Assembly: GCA_014155875.1 (NCBI GenBank) | Contig: JACEFZ010021729.1 | Span: 1-64,000, forward strand | Direction: 5' to 3' | Length of the DNA stretch: 64,000 nucleotides | Source of the DNA: Cepaea nemoralis | Taxonomy: Eukaryota; Mollusca; Gastropoda; Stylommatophora; Helicidae | Shown: positions 11,255-20,945 of the stretch, in pieces | Layout: the number at the start of each line of letters is the position of its first letter | Numbering within the stretch: position 1 is the stretch's first letter | Program-made: the position numbers and the translations under genes | Notes under the pieces: model-generated | The model's database searches: none | What the model was told of the DNA's origin: nothing | What the model saw: only the letters and a program-made list of their open reading frames with translations

Positions 11255-11517
11255 TCTGTACGCAGAGAGTAGACTGAATCGTTGCGGAGGTCTGCGGTTC
11301 GCACTTTCATCTTCGTTCCTGAATATGCGGGAGTTGAGGGAAATGAACGAGCTGATAAACTAGCTGGCTCTGCAACTTATGCAGATGGCCAGCCCATGGA
11401 TCATGCTGATATTATTAACGCCCTTAGAGAGATGTCGAGAGCGGAGGACTTTGACGTCAGTGAATCCACTTCGTTGTCCACAATGGGAGACTCGAGACTA
11501 AAATTGGCACGGCCAGT
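11255..11517 (+). mobile_element. LINE RNase H C-terminal fragment
   Basis: The plus-strand frame gives FVPEYAGVEGNERADKLAGSA, the RNase H region ending in the last catalytic Asp (N-x-x-A-D), followed by DHADIINALREM. It matches the same region of the D and C elements (PGHAGV, NEQADRLAG). It stops where the 20-bp array begins. Confidence 0.75.
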
Positions 11518-11635
11518 CACGAGAGGCACATCGGGGTAACGAGGGGCACATCGGGGTAACGAGGGTCACATCGGGGTAACGAGGGGCACACCGGGGTAAC
11601 GAAGGGCACATCGGGGTAACGAGGGATCTCGTCGG
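11518..11635. repeat. 20-bp tandem repeat, ~6 units
   Basis: Units of CGAGGGGCACATCGGGGTAA with single-base variants. It directly follows a truncated LINE RNase H frame. Confidence 0.9.
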
Positions 11636-11639
11636 CGAA

Positions 11640-11998
11640 CACACAACTGGCACTATTTATTAGCCGCCGGATGCTGGTGGATATGTTTAAAAAGGGGGGG
11701 GGGGGATGGAGGTATATGAGCGCATACGGGCGTGTCCGGAGTGCAAGGATGACACGCAAACAAATAACTAACTAACTAACTGTTGGGTTCGTATAAGGAT
11801 TACAGGTAACGAACGACAGGATCTGGTGGTTTCAGGAACGCCATAGGCAATGCCAGACTACTCGACTGGAGGCTTCTCTCTCTCTAAAAAGAAACAGATC
11901 TCCATTTCGAGTAGTTCTCGAACATTAGGATAATAGCATGATACACAAATGCACGGGTATTGATTAACACTTATTAGAGTAAAGAGGCATTAGAAAAC
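11640..11998. other. Spacer with poly-G and short ACTA tail
   Basis: It contains a poly-G run at about 11694-11705, then GTCCGGAGTGCAAGGATG and (ACTA)n at 11769-11782. The latter look like the Cys-rich end and 3' tail of an RNase H-type LINE (family D). No gene recognised. Confidence 0.45.
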
Positions 11999-12178
11999 AT
12001 GGTGACGACTGGAACATTGGTGGGAGAAGAAGCAGAGGCAGACCGAGAGAGATGATACTGGGTGAACTTGGACGGTGGCACGGAGGAATGTCATCAGAAG
12101 AGTTGATTCATAACAGCAAGGACCGAGATCTGTGGAGAGACATGAATGCCTACGTTAATTCGAAGGACACATGATAAT
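11999..12178 (+). mobile_element. LINE A 3'-end fragment
   Basis: It encodes GRSRGRPREMI, GELGRWHGGMS, ELIHNSKDRDLWRDMNAY, matching the C terminus of the family A ORF at 3217-4557. It is frame-damaged and too short to be functional. Confidence 0.75.
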
Positions 12179-12289
12179 ATGAGTATGTCCTCTAATCTCT
12201 ACTTCTTCCCTCTACTTCTATGAGTGCACATCAATACCCGTGTATTTATTTCTCATGTTATTTCCATGACCTCAATCTTTCACACACGG

Positions 12290-12466
12290 GTGATGTAGAT
12301 ATTCACTGGCACAGGGACGGATCATTATCTTATATACATGGTACGCACCACGTGGGAACGATTAGTAATATGACTCTTCGCTGGCTGTTGAAAGAGGGGA
12401 TGGAGCACATATGGGAATGTCCTGAGTGCAGAATGTCGGTTCTTAACTCAACTCAACTCAACTCGT
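12290..12466 (+). mobile_element. LINE C 3' end with (ACTCA)n tail
   Basis: CTTCGCTGGCTGTTGAAAGA, then GGGAATGTCCTGAGTGCAGA and GGTTCTTAACTCAACTCAAC, match the 3' end of the family C copy at 34911-36166 in the opposite orientation. The encoded WECPEC is a Cys motif. The tail (ACTCA)n ends the element. Confidence 0.75.
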
Positions 12467-12594
12467 GAAGTTAGAACCTCGGCTAACGTTTAATGATATA
12501 AATATTGATGTACAGTTTTGACGCACAGACACGAACCATTACTGAACGAGACTGATGACCACCCGAGGCCCTATTTTACAATCCCAAACAATGT

Positions 12595-12715
12595 TGAGAT
12601 AGTCGTCCCAGTGAGGACTGCTGTTCGTCCATCTCTTGGTATTGTCTTCCCTCTTGTAACATTTCCGACCTCTTGCTGGCCCGCCTTTCACTGCTCCCAC
12701 TAGTACGGGTTTTAT
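12595..12715 (-). mobile_element. LINE I-type antisense fragment
   Basis: CATCTCTTGGTATTGTCTTCCC and CTTGCTGGCCCGCC resemble 18835-18900 (CATCTCTTGATGTTATCTCCCC, CTTCTCGCTTGCCC). Antisense, it resembles the GRPR-containing C terminus of LINE proteins. Short and degenerate. Confidence 0.45.
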
Positions 12716-12779
12716 AGCACTGTAATGTCTTTAACGAAAATGCTCGTAAGTAAAGTTAAGGTAAGTGATTATCAGACAA

Positions 12780-13148
12780 GTGGAGAATTATGTGCAGGCT
12801 GCGGAGATGCGGTTTTATAGAAGAATAATGTGAACATTGTGGGTAGATAGAAATAGCAATGAACACGTCACGAGACAAGTTAACTCACACAGAGAACATG
12901 TTACTCGCATCAGAAGAGGACTATCTGCATGATGTGGGCATGTCATGAGAAGGGGAAAAGCTGGATGGGTGGAGAAGCAGGGGAGGGGGGGGGGGCAAGA
13001 GAGAAGATGCTGCAGTCTGACATCACGGCATGGAGGAACATTAGTGTAAGAAATAATTGACAGTTTACGAGTCATAAGGCTGTGAACAGACATGATCGCA
13101 TACGCCACGTGACCCTTACCCGTGGGCAGACATGATCGCCTACGCCAC
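12780..13148 (+). mobile_element. Degenerate LINE C-terminal fragment
   Basis: Broken plus-strand frames give MRFYRRIM, then CGHVMRRGKAG, then DITAWRNIS and DMIAYAT. That is the usual order MWFLRRM, GHVMRR, closing tryptophan block of RNase H-less LINE proteins. It contains a G-run near 12985. The 31-bp array starts at its 3' end. Confidence 0.6.
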
Positions 13149-13154
13149 ACGGCA

Positions 13155-13530
13155 TAAAGAATTAAACAGAAAATAAAACAGTATATAAAGAATTAAACAG
13201 AAAATAAAAAAGTATATAAAGAATTAAACAGAAAATAAAAAAGTATATAAAGAATTAAACAGAAAATAAAACAGTATATAAAGAATTAAACAGAAAATTA
13301 AACAGTATATAAAGAATTAAACAGAAAATAAAACAGTATATAAAGAATTAAACAGAAAATAAAACAGTATATAAAGAATTAAACAGAAAATAAAACAGTA
13401 TATAAAGAATTAAACAGAAAATAAAACAGTATATAAAGAATTAAACAGAAAATAAAACAGTATATAAAGAATTAAACAGAAAATAAAACAGTATGTAAAG
13501 AATTAAACAGAAAATAAAACAGTATAAAAA
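13155..13530. repeat. 31-bp minisatellite, 12 units
   Basis: The unit is TATATAAAGAATTAAACAGA plus AAATAAAACAG. Units are almost identical, with variants AAAAAG, TTAAACAG and TATGTAAAG. It starts right after a LINE 3' fragment, so it may have grown from the LINE tail (inference). Confidence 0.95.
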
Positions 13531-13544
13531 GGGCCCTTGTCCAC

Positions 13545-13692
13545 GCCTTGGCCATATGGTGCTAGAGGCACTCCAGGAGTCATGTGGTCACCTTCACTCC
13601 CGAGACATTTCCTGGTACCCATTTTCAGCTGGGTCGACCCAGGAGCCCAGGTCAATTAAAACAATCTGCCCCGATGTGAATTCAAACCCCTG
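13545..13692 (-). mobile_element. SINE family 6 copy, antisense
   Basis: GAGACATTTCCTGGTACCC, GCTGGGTCGACCCAGGAGCC and the B-box complement ATTCAAACCCCTGATC are shared with 49425-49620, with 52925-53010 and, in plus orientation, with 17680-17840. It runs into the 21-bp array at its tRNA-like head. Confidence 0.6.
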
Positions 13693-15722
13693 ATCATCGT
13701 GCCGTCTAGCCATTAAACCATGCCGTCAAGCCACTAAACCGTGCCGTCTAGCCACTAAACCTTGCCGTCTAGCCACTAAACCTTGCCGTCTAGCCACTAA
13801 ACCGTGCGTCTAGCCACTAAACCTTGCCGTCTAGCCACTAAACCATGCCGTCTAGCCACTAAACCGTGCCCGTCTAACCACTAAACCATGCCGTCTAGCC
13901 ACTAAACCATGCCGTCTAGTCACTAAACCATGCCGTCTAGCCACTAAACCGTGCCATCTAGCCACTAAACCATGCCGTCTAGCCACTAAACAATGCCGTC
14001 TAGTCACTAAACCGTGCCGTCTAGCCACTAAACCATGCCGTCTAGCCACTAAACCATGCCGTCTAGCCACTAAACCGTGCCGTCTAGCCACTAAACCGTG
14101 CCGTCTAGCCACTAAACCATGCCGTCTAGCCACTAAACCTTGCTGTCTAGCCACTAAACCTTGCCGTCTAGCCACTAAACCGTGCGTCTAGCCACTAAAC
14201 CTTGCCGTCTAGCCACTAAACCATGCCGTCTAGCCACTAAACCGTGCCCGTCTAGCCACTAAACCATGCCGTCTAGCCACTAAACCATGCCGTCTAGTCA
14301 CTAACACATGCCGTCTAGCCACTAAACCGTGCCGTCTAGCCACTAAACCATGCCATCTAGCCACTAAACCATGCCGTCTAGCCACTAAACCATGCCGTCT
14401 AGCCACTAAACCATGCCGTCTAGCCACTAAACCTTGCCGTCTAGCCACTAAACCTTGCCGTCTAGCCACTAAACCATGCCGTCTAGCCACTAAACCATGC
14501 CGTCTAGTCACTAAACCATGCCGTCTAGCCACTAAACCGTGCCGTCTAGCCACTAAACCATGCCGTCTAGCCACTAAACCATGCCGTCTAGCCACTAAAC
14601 CATGCCGTCTAGCCACTAAAACCGTGCCGTCTAGCCATTACACCGTGCCGTCTAGCCACTAAACCATGCCGTCTAGCCACTAAACCGTGCCGTCTAGCCA
14701 CTAAACCATGCCGTCTAGCCACTAAACCGTGCCATCTAGCCACTAAACCATGCCGTCTAGCCACTAAACCATGCCGTCTAGCCACTAAACCATGCCGTCT
14801 AGCCACTAAACCGTGCCCGTCTAGCCACTAAACCATGCCGTCTAGCCACTAAACCATGCCGTCTAGCCACTAAACCGTGCCGTTTAGCCACTAAACCATG
14901 CCGTCTAGCCACTAAACCATGCCGTCTAGCCACTAAACCGTGCCGTCTAGCCACTAAACCGTGCCTTCTAGCCATTACACCGTGCCGTCTAGCCACTAAA
15001 CCATGCCATCTAGCCACTAAACCGTGCCGTCTAGCCACTAAACCATGCCGTCTGGCCACTAAACCATGCCGTCTAGCCACAAAACCATGCCGTCTAGCCA
15101 CTAAACCATGCCGTCTAGCCACTAAACCATGCCGTCTAGCCACTAAACCGTGCCGTCTAGCCACTAAACCATGCCGTCTAGCCACTAAACCATGCCGTCT
15201 AGCCACTAAACCATGCCGTTCTAGCCACTAACCGTGCCATCTAGCCACTAAAACCCTGCCGTCTAGCCACTAAACCATGCCGTCTAGCCACTAACCATGC
15301 CGTCTAGCCACTAAACCATGCCGTCTAGCCACTAAACCATGCCGTTCTAGCCACTAAACCGTGCCATCTAGCCACTAAACCGTGCCATCTAGCCATTAAA
15401 CCATGCCGTCCAGCCACTAAACCATGGCCGGCTAGCCACTAAACCATGCCGTCTAGCCACAAACCATGCCGTCTAGCCACCTAAACCATGCCGTCTAGCC
15501 AACTAAACCATGCCGTCTAGCCACTAAACCATGCGTCTAGCCACTAAACCATGCCGTCTAGCCACTAAACCATGCCGTCTAGCCACTAAACCATGCCGTC
15601 CTAGCCACTAAACCATGCCGTCTAGCCACTAAAACCGTGCCATCTAGCCACTAAACCATGCCGTCTAGCCACTAAACCATGCCGTCTAGCCACTAAACCA
15701 TGTCGTCTAGCCACTAAACCGT
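13693..15722. repeat. 21-bp minisatellite, ~96 units, 2 kb
   Basis: The unit is CCGTCTAGCCACTAAACCATG with CCGTG and CCTTG variants. One-base indels break it into several minus-strand frames reading MARRHGLV. The right part (15210-15560) has many more indels than the centre. The first units grow out of the SINE head (CGTGCCGTCTAGCCATTAAACC), a tRNA-like 5' sequence. Confidence 0.97.
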
Positions 15723-15904
15723 GGAGGCTCCGCAAAATACTTGACTTGTCGCTTATTTATTCTGCCAGATGTCGTTCCATTCCCAGCGTCCCTTGAGCTT
15801 CTTTATTCAGTTTTGTTTCTGTGGAATGCATTTTTTGCTTCTGTGCATGCATGTTGACAGGGCCTCACTTCTATCTATTGAATCATAATTCATTTTTCAA
15901 GGAA

Positions 15905-16105
15905 AACATGACCACTGTAGAGATCAATGTTGAAAGGGGTAGAGGAACACAGAAAGAAATGATGCTGGGTGGACTGAGACGGTGGCGACGAGGAATATCA
16001 ACAGCAGGGTTGATGCAGACCACGAAAGACCGAGATCTGTGGAGGGACATGAACGTCTGCGCCAGTTGGCAATGCACACGAAGAAGAAGATGATGATGAT
16101 GATTT
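15905..16105 (+). mobile_element. LINE A 3'-end fragment with (GAT)n tail
   Basis: It encodes ERGRGTQKEMMLGGLRRW, then KDRDLWRDMNVCASW, the C terminus of family A. It ends in (GAA)n(GAT)n at 16080-16103. The preceding 15723-15900 has no recognised content. Confidence 0.75.
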
Positions 16106-16269
16106 CACTGACCGCGCCTTGCACCAATCAGCACTGTTGAATACATGTCTTCTTCTGCTGCTGATCTTCATCCTCTTTTGGAGCACGGGTCATCTGACGT
16201 CAAACTATCCTGGCTGAATGTATTTAACATTTGACTCATCTCATTTGAATGCATGGTTTATATCTCTGA

Positions 16270-16495
16270 GGAGCGACTGGCTGAGTGGCTAGTATGCCGA
16301 AGCCTCCTTCGGGACGCTAGGGTTCGAATCCTCAGTAAAGTGTGGGGGTTTTTTCTGTAGGTGACAAAAAGAAAATCCTAATCTGTACAGTTCGTGGAGA
16401 CAGCACTAGCCAGGCGGCCTTAAAACCTCAGGCCGAAGACACCCCTGTCCTACATCGCAAGGTACTTTAGGCAGTAGATGACAGGTAGACAGTTT
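16270..16495 (+). mobile_element. tRNA-derived SINE, family 5
   Basis: A-box-like TGGCTGAGTGGC and B box GGTTCGAATCC are at tRNA spacing. A body follows: AGAAAATCCTAATCTGTACAG, CAGGCGGCCTTAAAACCTCA and CTGTCCTACATCGCAA. The body recurs at 20435-20550. The head looks like a tRNA but lacks full cloverleaf pairing and sits in a larger repeat, so it is not called a tRNA gene. Confidence 0.7.
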
Positions 16496-16674
16496 ATATC
16501 CCTAAGTTTAATACCTTTCTTATGTGCTAGGGCATCATTTTGACCGTTCCTATTCCCCCTTTGATATTTGCTTCACTTATGCCATTGCATGTTATTACAT
16601 GACCGAGGTATAAGAATCTTATTTGTGCAATTTGTTTCTTCTTATATTAATTGTAGGATTTTTTTTTAATTTTA

Positions 16675-16918
16675 AGGGTGTTTAAAGGCGACAGAATCGA
16701 CCACACTGCATCGGGTTTTATCCCAAAAGACTCGGTCTCTTTCCGCAGAGAGGCCTGCCGAAAGCGTCTCACAGTGCACGAAATCCGTAACTCTAGCGCG
16801 ACGTCCTACAGAAGTCTCCGATAAAACTGCACTCGAGAACCGAATGCCAAAATCCGGAAACGAATCCACAATCTTCGGAGCGCGAGGCAGGACTTTACCA
16901 CCCCAACTCCACCACACC
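16675..16918 (-). mobile_element. SINE family 2 copy, antisense
   Basis: It shares CATCGGGTTTTATCCC, TCTTTCCGCAGAGAGGCCTG, GAAATCCGTAACTCTAGCG and ATCTTCGGAGCGCGAGGCAG with 2990-3200 and 20128-20345. The tRNA-like head is at the right end. Confidence 0.7.
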
Positions 16919-17002
16919 CGAATCCAAGACCTATTCTTTGTTTTCCTAATTATCATAGTTTGGTTTGGTTTTAGTTTTTTTTTAATCAAATGTCTAATCT
17001 AC

Positions 17003-17153
17003 GTGTGTATTTTTAATGACTGTGGGGTTTTTGAAAATATTGCCGTTGCAAGTTTTGTATTTACCTTTAATGTTACATGAATTCCACATTAGGTTAAATA
17101 CAAAACTTGGAACGGCAATAGTTTCAAACACCCCACAATCATTAAAAATACGC
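17003..17153. mobile_element. Near-perfect inverted repeat, MITE-like
   Basis: Left arm (GTATTTTTAATGACTGTGGG, then ATTGCCGTTGCAAGTTTTG) is mirrored by the right arm (CAAAACTTGGAACGGCAATAG, then CCCCACAATCATTAAAAATAC). The arms are about 70 bp with a loop under 15 bp. It lies about 120 bp before exon 1 of the cyclase locus. The superfamily is unknown. Confidence 0.75.
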
Positions 17154-17273
17154 CCCCCTTTCGTCTATTTACACGGCTAATTTCCTGCTAATGTATCACT
17201 TTGTCACATGAATATATCTATATACTCCTTTTGAAGGCAGAAACATTCAGAATCGGAATCAAGTGACAAGACC

Positions 17274-17443
17274 ATGTACTCAGCTCTTCTGATTGCCTTA
17301 TCGACGACAGCCTTGTGGCTGACCGCTGACTGCACAATCATTGACTTAACGCACCCACTCTCTTCCTCCACCATCTACTGGCCTGGCGTGCCCAGCTTCA
17401 ACAGGACAATAGTTATGGCTGGGACCAATGAGAAAAACATATG
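17274..17443 (+). CDS. Cyclase-like gene, exon 1 (signal peptide)
   Basis: The ATG at 17274 is preceded by AAGACC. The 56 complete codons give a hydrophobic leader of about 18-20 residues, then the family's opening block IIDLTHPLSSSTIYWPGVP. The donor is ATATG|GTAACG and the exon ends in phase 2, so the last TG joins G of exon 2 to make Trp. Confidence 0.8.
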
Positions 17444-17679
17444 GTAACGGATTTTCTGTGTTTCAATAACTACAGCAATATAATATAACTTGACATTCTT
17501 GTTATTGTTGATGATGGTTTTAAGTTCCAGAAGGTCGCGGCATTTGCCCATGGGGTAAATGTCGATGCTGCAGGGAATTATCACAGGATCTGGCCGACAC
17601 CCAGGACTCCGCCCGCGCGCGCGAGCGTGTGTGTGTAAGTGCTTGAGGTGTGCATTAGTTTCTTGCACTTTCTAGCTGA

Positions 17680-17842
17680 CAGCCTCGCTAGCGCAGTGGC
17701 TAATACGCTAGTCTGCTGGCCACGTGGTATGTGTTGGAATCACTTTCGAGGCGGACATATTTAACAGTTGACGTGGCCTACCAGGTCGAGCTTACCTAAC
17801 ATAAGTACCAGGAAATGTCGAGGGAAACACTTTGCGGCCACG
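17680..17842 (+). mobile_element. SINE family 6 copy, tRNA-like head
   Basis: A-box-like TAGCGCAGTGGC and a weaker B-box-like GTTGGAATCAC are followed by GTCGAGCTTACC and GTACCAGGAAATGTCGAG, the reverse complement of the family 6 body at 13590-13640. It ends where the mariner-like palindrome begins. 17444-17680 is intron with no recognised content apart from a short (GT)n. Confidence 0.6.
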
Positions 17843-18414
17843 ATAAGTTAATAAGTAAGTCACAAATGGCTGTAGAAAAATAACTAAATAAGATAACAAC
17901 TTCAAACCAGTTTATTTGTTTACATACATTGTCCCTTTATTTCTCAACATAATTTCCACCAACATTGGTGCACTTATTCCATCGTTTTATCAGTCCTCTC
18001 AAACCGGCTGCATGGAACTGCGTGCTTTGTTTTCATTGACCTACCATCCCACAGAACTGTGTGACTTACTTATTGACTCACCCTCGTAACGTTTTCTACC
18101 CAGCTATGCACCGCTTTACGGGACAAACATTTGTCAGCATAAACACTGACAACCCACCTTGGCGGGAGACATTTCGCGAATGACGCCGAAGTTGAATGTG
18201 AAGTGAAAACGTGGTTTAGAAAACAGAGCACACAGTTCTATGCAGCCGGTTTGGGAGGACTGATAAAACGATGGGATAAGTGCATCAATGTTGGTGGAAA
18301 TTATGTTGAGAAATAAAGGGACAATGTATGTATAAAAATAAACTGGTTTCAAGTTGTTATCATAGTTAGTTATTTTTCTACAGCCATTTGTGACTTACTT
18401 ATTAACTTACCCTC
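17843..18414. mobile_element. Mariner-like palindromic element, non-autonomous
   Basis: Terminal inverted repeats start TAAGTTAATAAGTAAGTCAC and end with the exact complement. About 180 bp of each side are mutually inverted (17861-18040 against 18215-18400). The plus strand of the right arm encodes GGLIKRWDKCINVGGNYVEK, the typical end of a mariner transposase. The unpaired middle, on the minus strand, encodes CLSRKAVHSWVEN, resembling the N-terminal helix-turn-helix. No intact transposase remains. Confidence 0.75.
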
Positions 18415-18464
18415 GTAAATGCACACGTATTGTTTGGTGATCATAAAAAAAGTTGGGGTAAGAA

Positions 18465-18622
18465 TTAGAAGCTAGAAGACACACTAGACAACATGCAAAT
18501 TGAAAGCTACTGTTACCGACCGGGATTCGAACCTGTCATCTCCACATGACGCCAGAGTCTCGCTGTAGGAACAAGTGTGCTTCCACGCATGACCAACTAA
18601 CATGAACCCACAGCCATGAATA
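18465..18622 (-). mobile_element. tRNA-derived SINE, family 3, antisense
   Basis: GACCGGGATTCGAACCTGTC (B-box complement) and CATGACCAACTAACATG (head) flank a body shared with 21215-21430 and 45055-45262, and in plus orientation with 63000-63165. Confidence 0.65.
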
Positions 18623-18734
18623 TGGACAGACCCGTATCTACCATTGAGATAGTACCATGGGTCTCACTATTTTATATTGAACCCGCATAGATCAAATAGC
18701 AAACGCATCGGTTGTAATACAGCGTCCAGTATAT

Positions 18735-19135
18735 TCAATCAATCAAGTACCGTCTCCACAATGAAGTTGGCTGCAATGGATCTCCAACCTGTCTGTCTCT
18801 TTCCCTGACTGTACATTCTGTCAGACTGATGTTCATCCATCTCTTGATGTTATCTCCCCACTTGTATCGTGGTCTGCCTCTTCTCGCTTGCCCTTACCTG
18901 CCGTTTTTTTATAAGCGTATTATGTCTTCACTTGTCTCTTTTTTTTAAATTTCTTTCATCAACTCTCGTTTCATTCACAGTTTTTCTAGAACTTCTGTAT
19001 TTGATTGGTTTTGTTTCCTTTAAATGTGACACTTTCTACTGTATATCCAGATCTCCAGGGCCTCTATTCGACTTTCAAGCTGCTTGTTCAATGTCCAGGC
19101 TTCTGCGCCATACAATAGTGTTGAATATACGTAAC
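18735..19135 (-). mobile_element. LINE I 3' part, antisense, with (ATTG)n tail
   Basis: The left end CAATCAATCAAGTACCGTCTCC is the reverse complement of the 3' end seen on + at 62945-62967. The body (CATTCTGTCAGACTGATGTTC, CTTGTATCGTGGTCTGCC) resembles the antisense of a LINE C-terminal region (GRPR block). Strongly degenerate, and no ORF is preserved. Confidence 0.55.
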
Positions 19136-19179
19136 ATTTGACCATTCTCATTTTTAATGCGCTGTTAGTCTCTCTAGAT

Positions 19180-19572
19180 CAGTGGTTCTCAATTGGTGGG
19201 GAATTCCCCCTCAATTAGGGGGGGTGGGGATTTTAAGGTCTCCTGGGAGGGTGGGGGGGGGGGGGAGAATTAATATTATTTCAAGATCGCGTTAATACAA
19301 GAATCGATTACTTGATTTTGTCTTTCCCTCTATGCTTTACAGTTTTGTACTTCTCGTCCTTCTTAAATTCGTTTTATAACGCAAGAAGAACCCTCAAATC
19401 ACGTTGTGTATGTTCTTGTATGTATTATTACATGTAGCTTCAATTTTTACGTATACTGTGTAAGGGTGGGACAATTTATAGGGAGGAAATGAGACAGGTG
19501 GGAAGGGGGGGGGGTGACATTCTGAACATATGGTGAAGGGGCGCATGGGCCAAAAAAGTTTGAGAACCACTG
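19180..19572. mobile_element. hAT-type MITE with 8-bp target duplication
   Basis: Terminal inverted repeats CAGTGGTTCTCAA and TTTGAGAACCACTG bound 393 bp. CTCTAGAT is duplicated exactly on both sides (19172-19179 and 19573-19580). The 8-bp duplication and CAGTGGTTCTCAA ends are hallmarks of hAT (Charlie-like) elements. The interior has G-runs and no transposase frame. Confidence 0.93.
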
Positions 19573-19580
19573 CTCTAGAT

Positions 19581-19884
19581 GTTAATACTGATTTTATGCT
19601 GTTGAAAAAGCATTTTGGCCAATCTTATTCTCGTTTTGATTTCTATTTCACTTCTGCCATGATCTCTTATTGTATGTGTCCAGTATTATTAGCGAACATT
19701 TCAAGGATAGAATTAGAAATGATTGGTTGGTTTCAATGTTTTTTTATGTACTTCAAGATTTAGCAGTAGTGGATTGCTTATACTTTTGAGTGTATATGTT
19801 GTCTAGTGTGTCTTCTATTTGTTTCGTTTTTACCTATGAGTGCTCATCAATATCTGTGAATTTATTTCTTAACTTTCCTTCCAG
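19581..19884 (+). other. Intron 1 remainder before exon 2
   Basis: No mobile element boundary is evident. The stretch 19800-19880 (CTATGAGTGCTCATCAATATC, GAATTTATTTCTTA) resembles 12218-12260 and, weakly, 45750-45780, so part of it is a dispersed repeat. The polypyrimidine acceptor CTTTCCTTCCAG ends at 19884. Confidence 0.5.
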
Positions 19885-20071
19885 GATTGAGGTCGGCGCG
19901 TTCAGCACTGGGAACATGGCGGCACCCATATCGACGTCCCCGCGCCATTTTAACCGCAGCGGATATGACCTCAACGACCTTCCCAATTGAGCTAACATCG
20001 CCGACGGGGTCATGATCAATGTCACGGACGAAGCAGTCAGAAACCACGACTATGCTCTCACAGTTCAAAAG
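19885..20071 (+). pseudogene. Cyclase-like gene, exon 2 with balanced frameshifts
   Basis: The exon opens in frame (IEVGAFSTG). The metal-binding motif HGGTHID is then found only in the frame starting at 19912. The frame returns near 19945 (HFNRSGYDLNDLP) and reaches TGA at 19988. From 19997 it again reads in frame (IADGVMINVTDEAVRNHDY) to the donor AAAAG|GTATAA. Two shifts of each sign would explain it, with the exon keeping 187 nt. Splice sites are normal. Confidence 0.75.
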
Positions 20072-20099
20072 GTATAAAATGTGTTTATGGGGACAGAGA

Positions 20100-20550
20100 T
20101 TGTGTGTGTGTGTGTGTGTGTGTTTTAGAATTCATTGCACCGGGTTGTATTTCATATGGCCGCGTCTCTTTCCGGAGGCGGCCTGCCAAAAGGGTCGCAC
20201 AAAGCACTAACTCCGTAGCTCCAGCGACGTCCACCAAGGAGTTACCGGGAGAATTGCACTCACGAACCTAATGACGGAATGGAACCTACAACCATCGCAG
20301 TTTGAGGCAGCCGGCTTAACCATTTCGCTACGGAGACACCTCCCTCCTCTTATGATGCCGTAAAATGACTAAACCATCCAGATTCACAAAAATATTCGCT
20401 CATTTCAAGACGAATATGGATTAACCACCATTGTTGCGAAAAGAAAATCCTTACCTGCACAGTTCGCGGCGACTGCACTGTCCAGGCGGCCTTAATCCCT
20501 CAGGCTCAAGACCCTGCTGTCCTACACCGCAATAGGCAGTAGATGCCAGA
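20100..20550. mobile_element. (TG)n, SINE 2 copy and SINE 5 3' fragment
   Basis: (TG)n occupies 20100-20123. 20128-20345 is an antisense SINE 2 (GCACCGGGTTGTATTTCATATGG, CCGTAGCTCCAGCGACG, TTAACCATTTCGCTACGG). 20435-20550 is the plus-strand body of SINE 5 (AGAAAATCCTTACCTGCACAG, CAGGCGGCCTTAATCCCTCA, CTGTCCTACACCGCAATAGG). Confidence 0.7.
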
Positions 20551-20682
20551 CAGTCGTACACACAAAATCAAACTGTATTTATTAATTCCAATATGAGTGC
20601 CAAGCAACTTACATAGGTAGAACAGAAGGAAAGTTAATACATGATGGCATGGTAAATTTCTTGGCCATGAATGAGTTAAACC

Positions 20683-20945
20683 TATCATCATCATCATCAT
20701 CATCATCATCATTAACTACCTTGCCGATAAGCGTGGGCGTCATGGTTCGCCTTCTCACAACAATCGCCAGAGTCCGTGGATCAGTTCCGTGTTCTTGTCT
20801 CCATTATGCTGTGTGGCCAAGCACAGAATCTTTTCTTGTGCCTGCCTTTGCCCTTTTTAACCAATCTTGCCAGTTGTCACTAAAGTTTCCAGCTTATTTC
20901 TCCTCATTATGTGCCCCCCAAATATCGTGACTGTACACGTCCAAT
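20683..20945 (-). mobile_element. LINE B-like 3' fragment, antisense, (GAT)n tail
   Basis: The (ATC)n run at 20686-20712 is followed by AGCGTGGGCGTCATGGTTCGCC, CGCCAGAGTCCGTGGATCAG and GCCAGTTGTCAC, the antisense of family B's C terminus at 36488-36670. It is more diverged than the other B copies, and its tail is of the A type. Confidence 0.7.

Noticed and set aside
13852..15206. Several minus-strand MARRHGLV-repeat frames as genes
   Set aside because: They are translations of the 21-bp array, broken wherever a unit has a one-base indel, all ending with the same RARFSG or HGFSG when the indel shifts frame.
16275..16345. A tRNA gene
   Set aside because: A- and B-box sequences are present, but the stretch is the head of a SINE with a second copy of its body at 20435. 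A full cloverleaf with acceptor stem pairing could not be drawn. The same reasoning applies to 3140-3200, 17680 and 63340.
19988..19990. TGA in cyclase exon 2 as a selenocysteine codon
   Set aside because: The family has no known selenocysteine there, and the surrounding sequence fits the family only if one-base shifts are assumed, which explains the TGA more simply.
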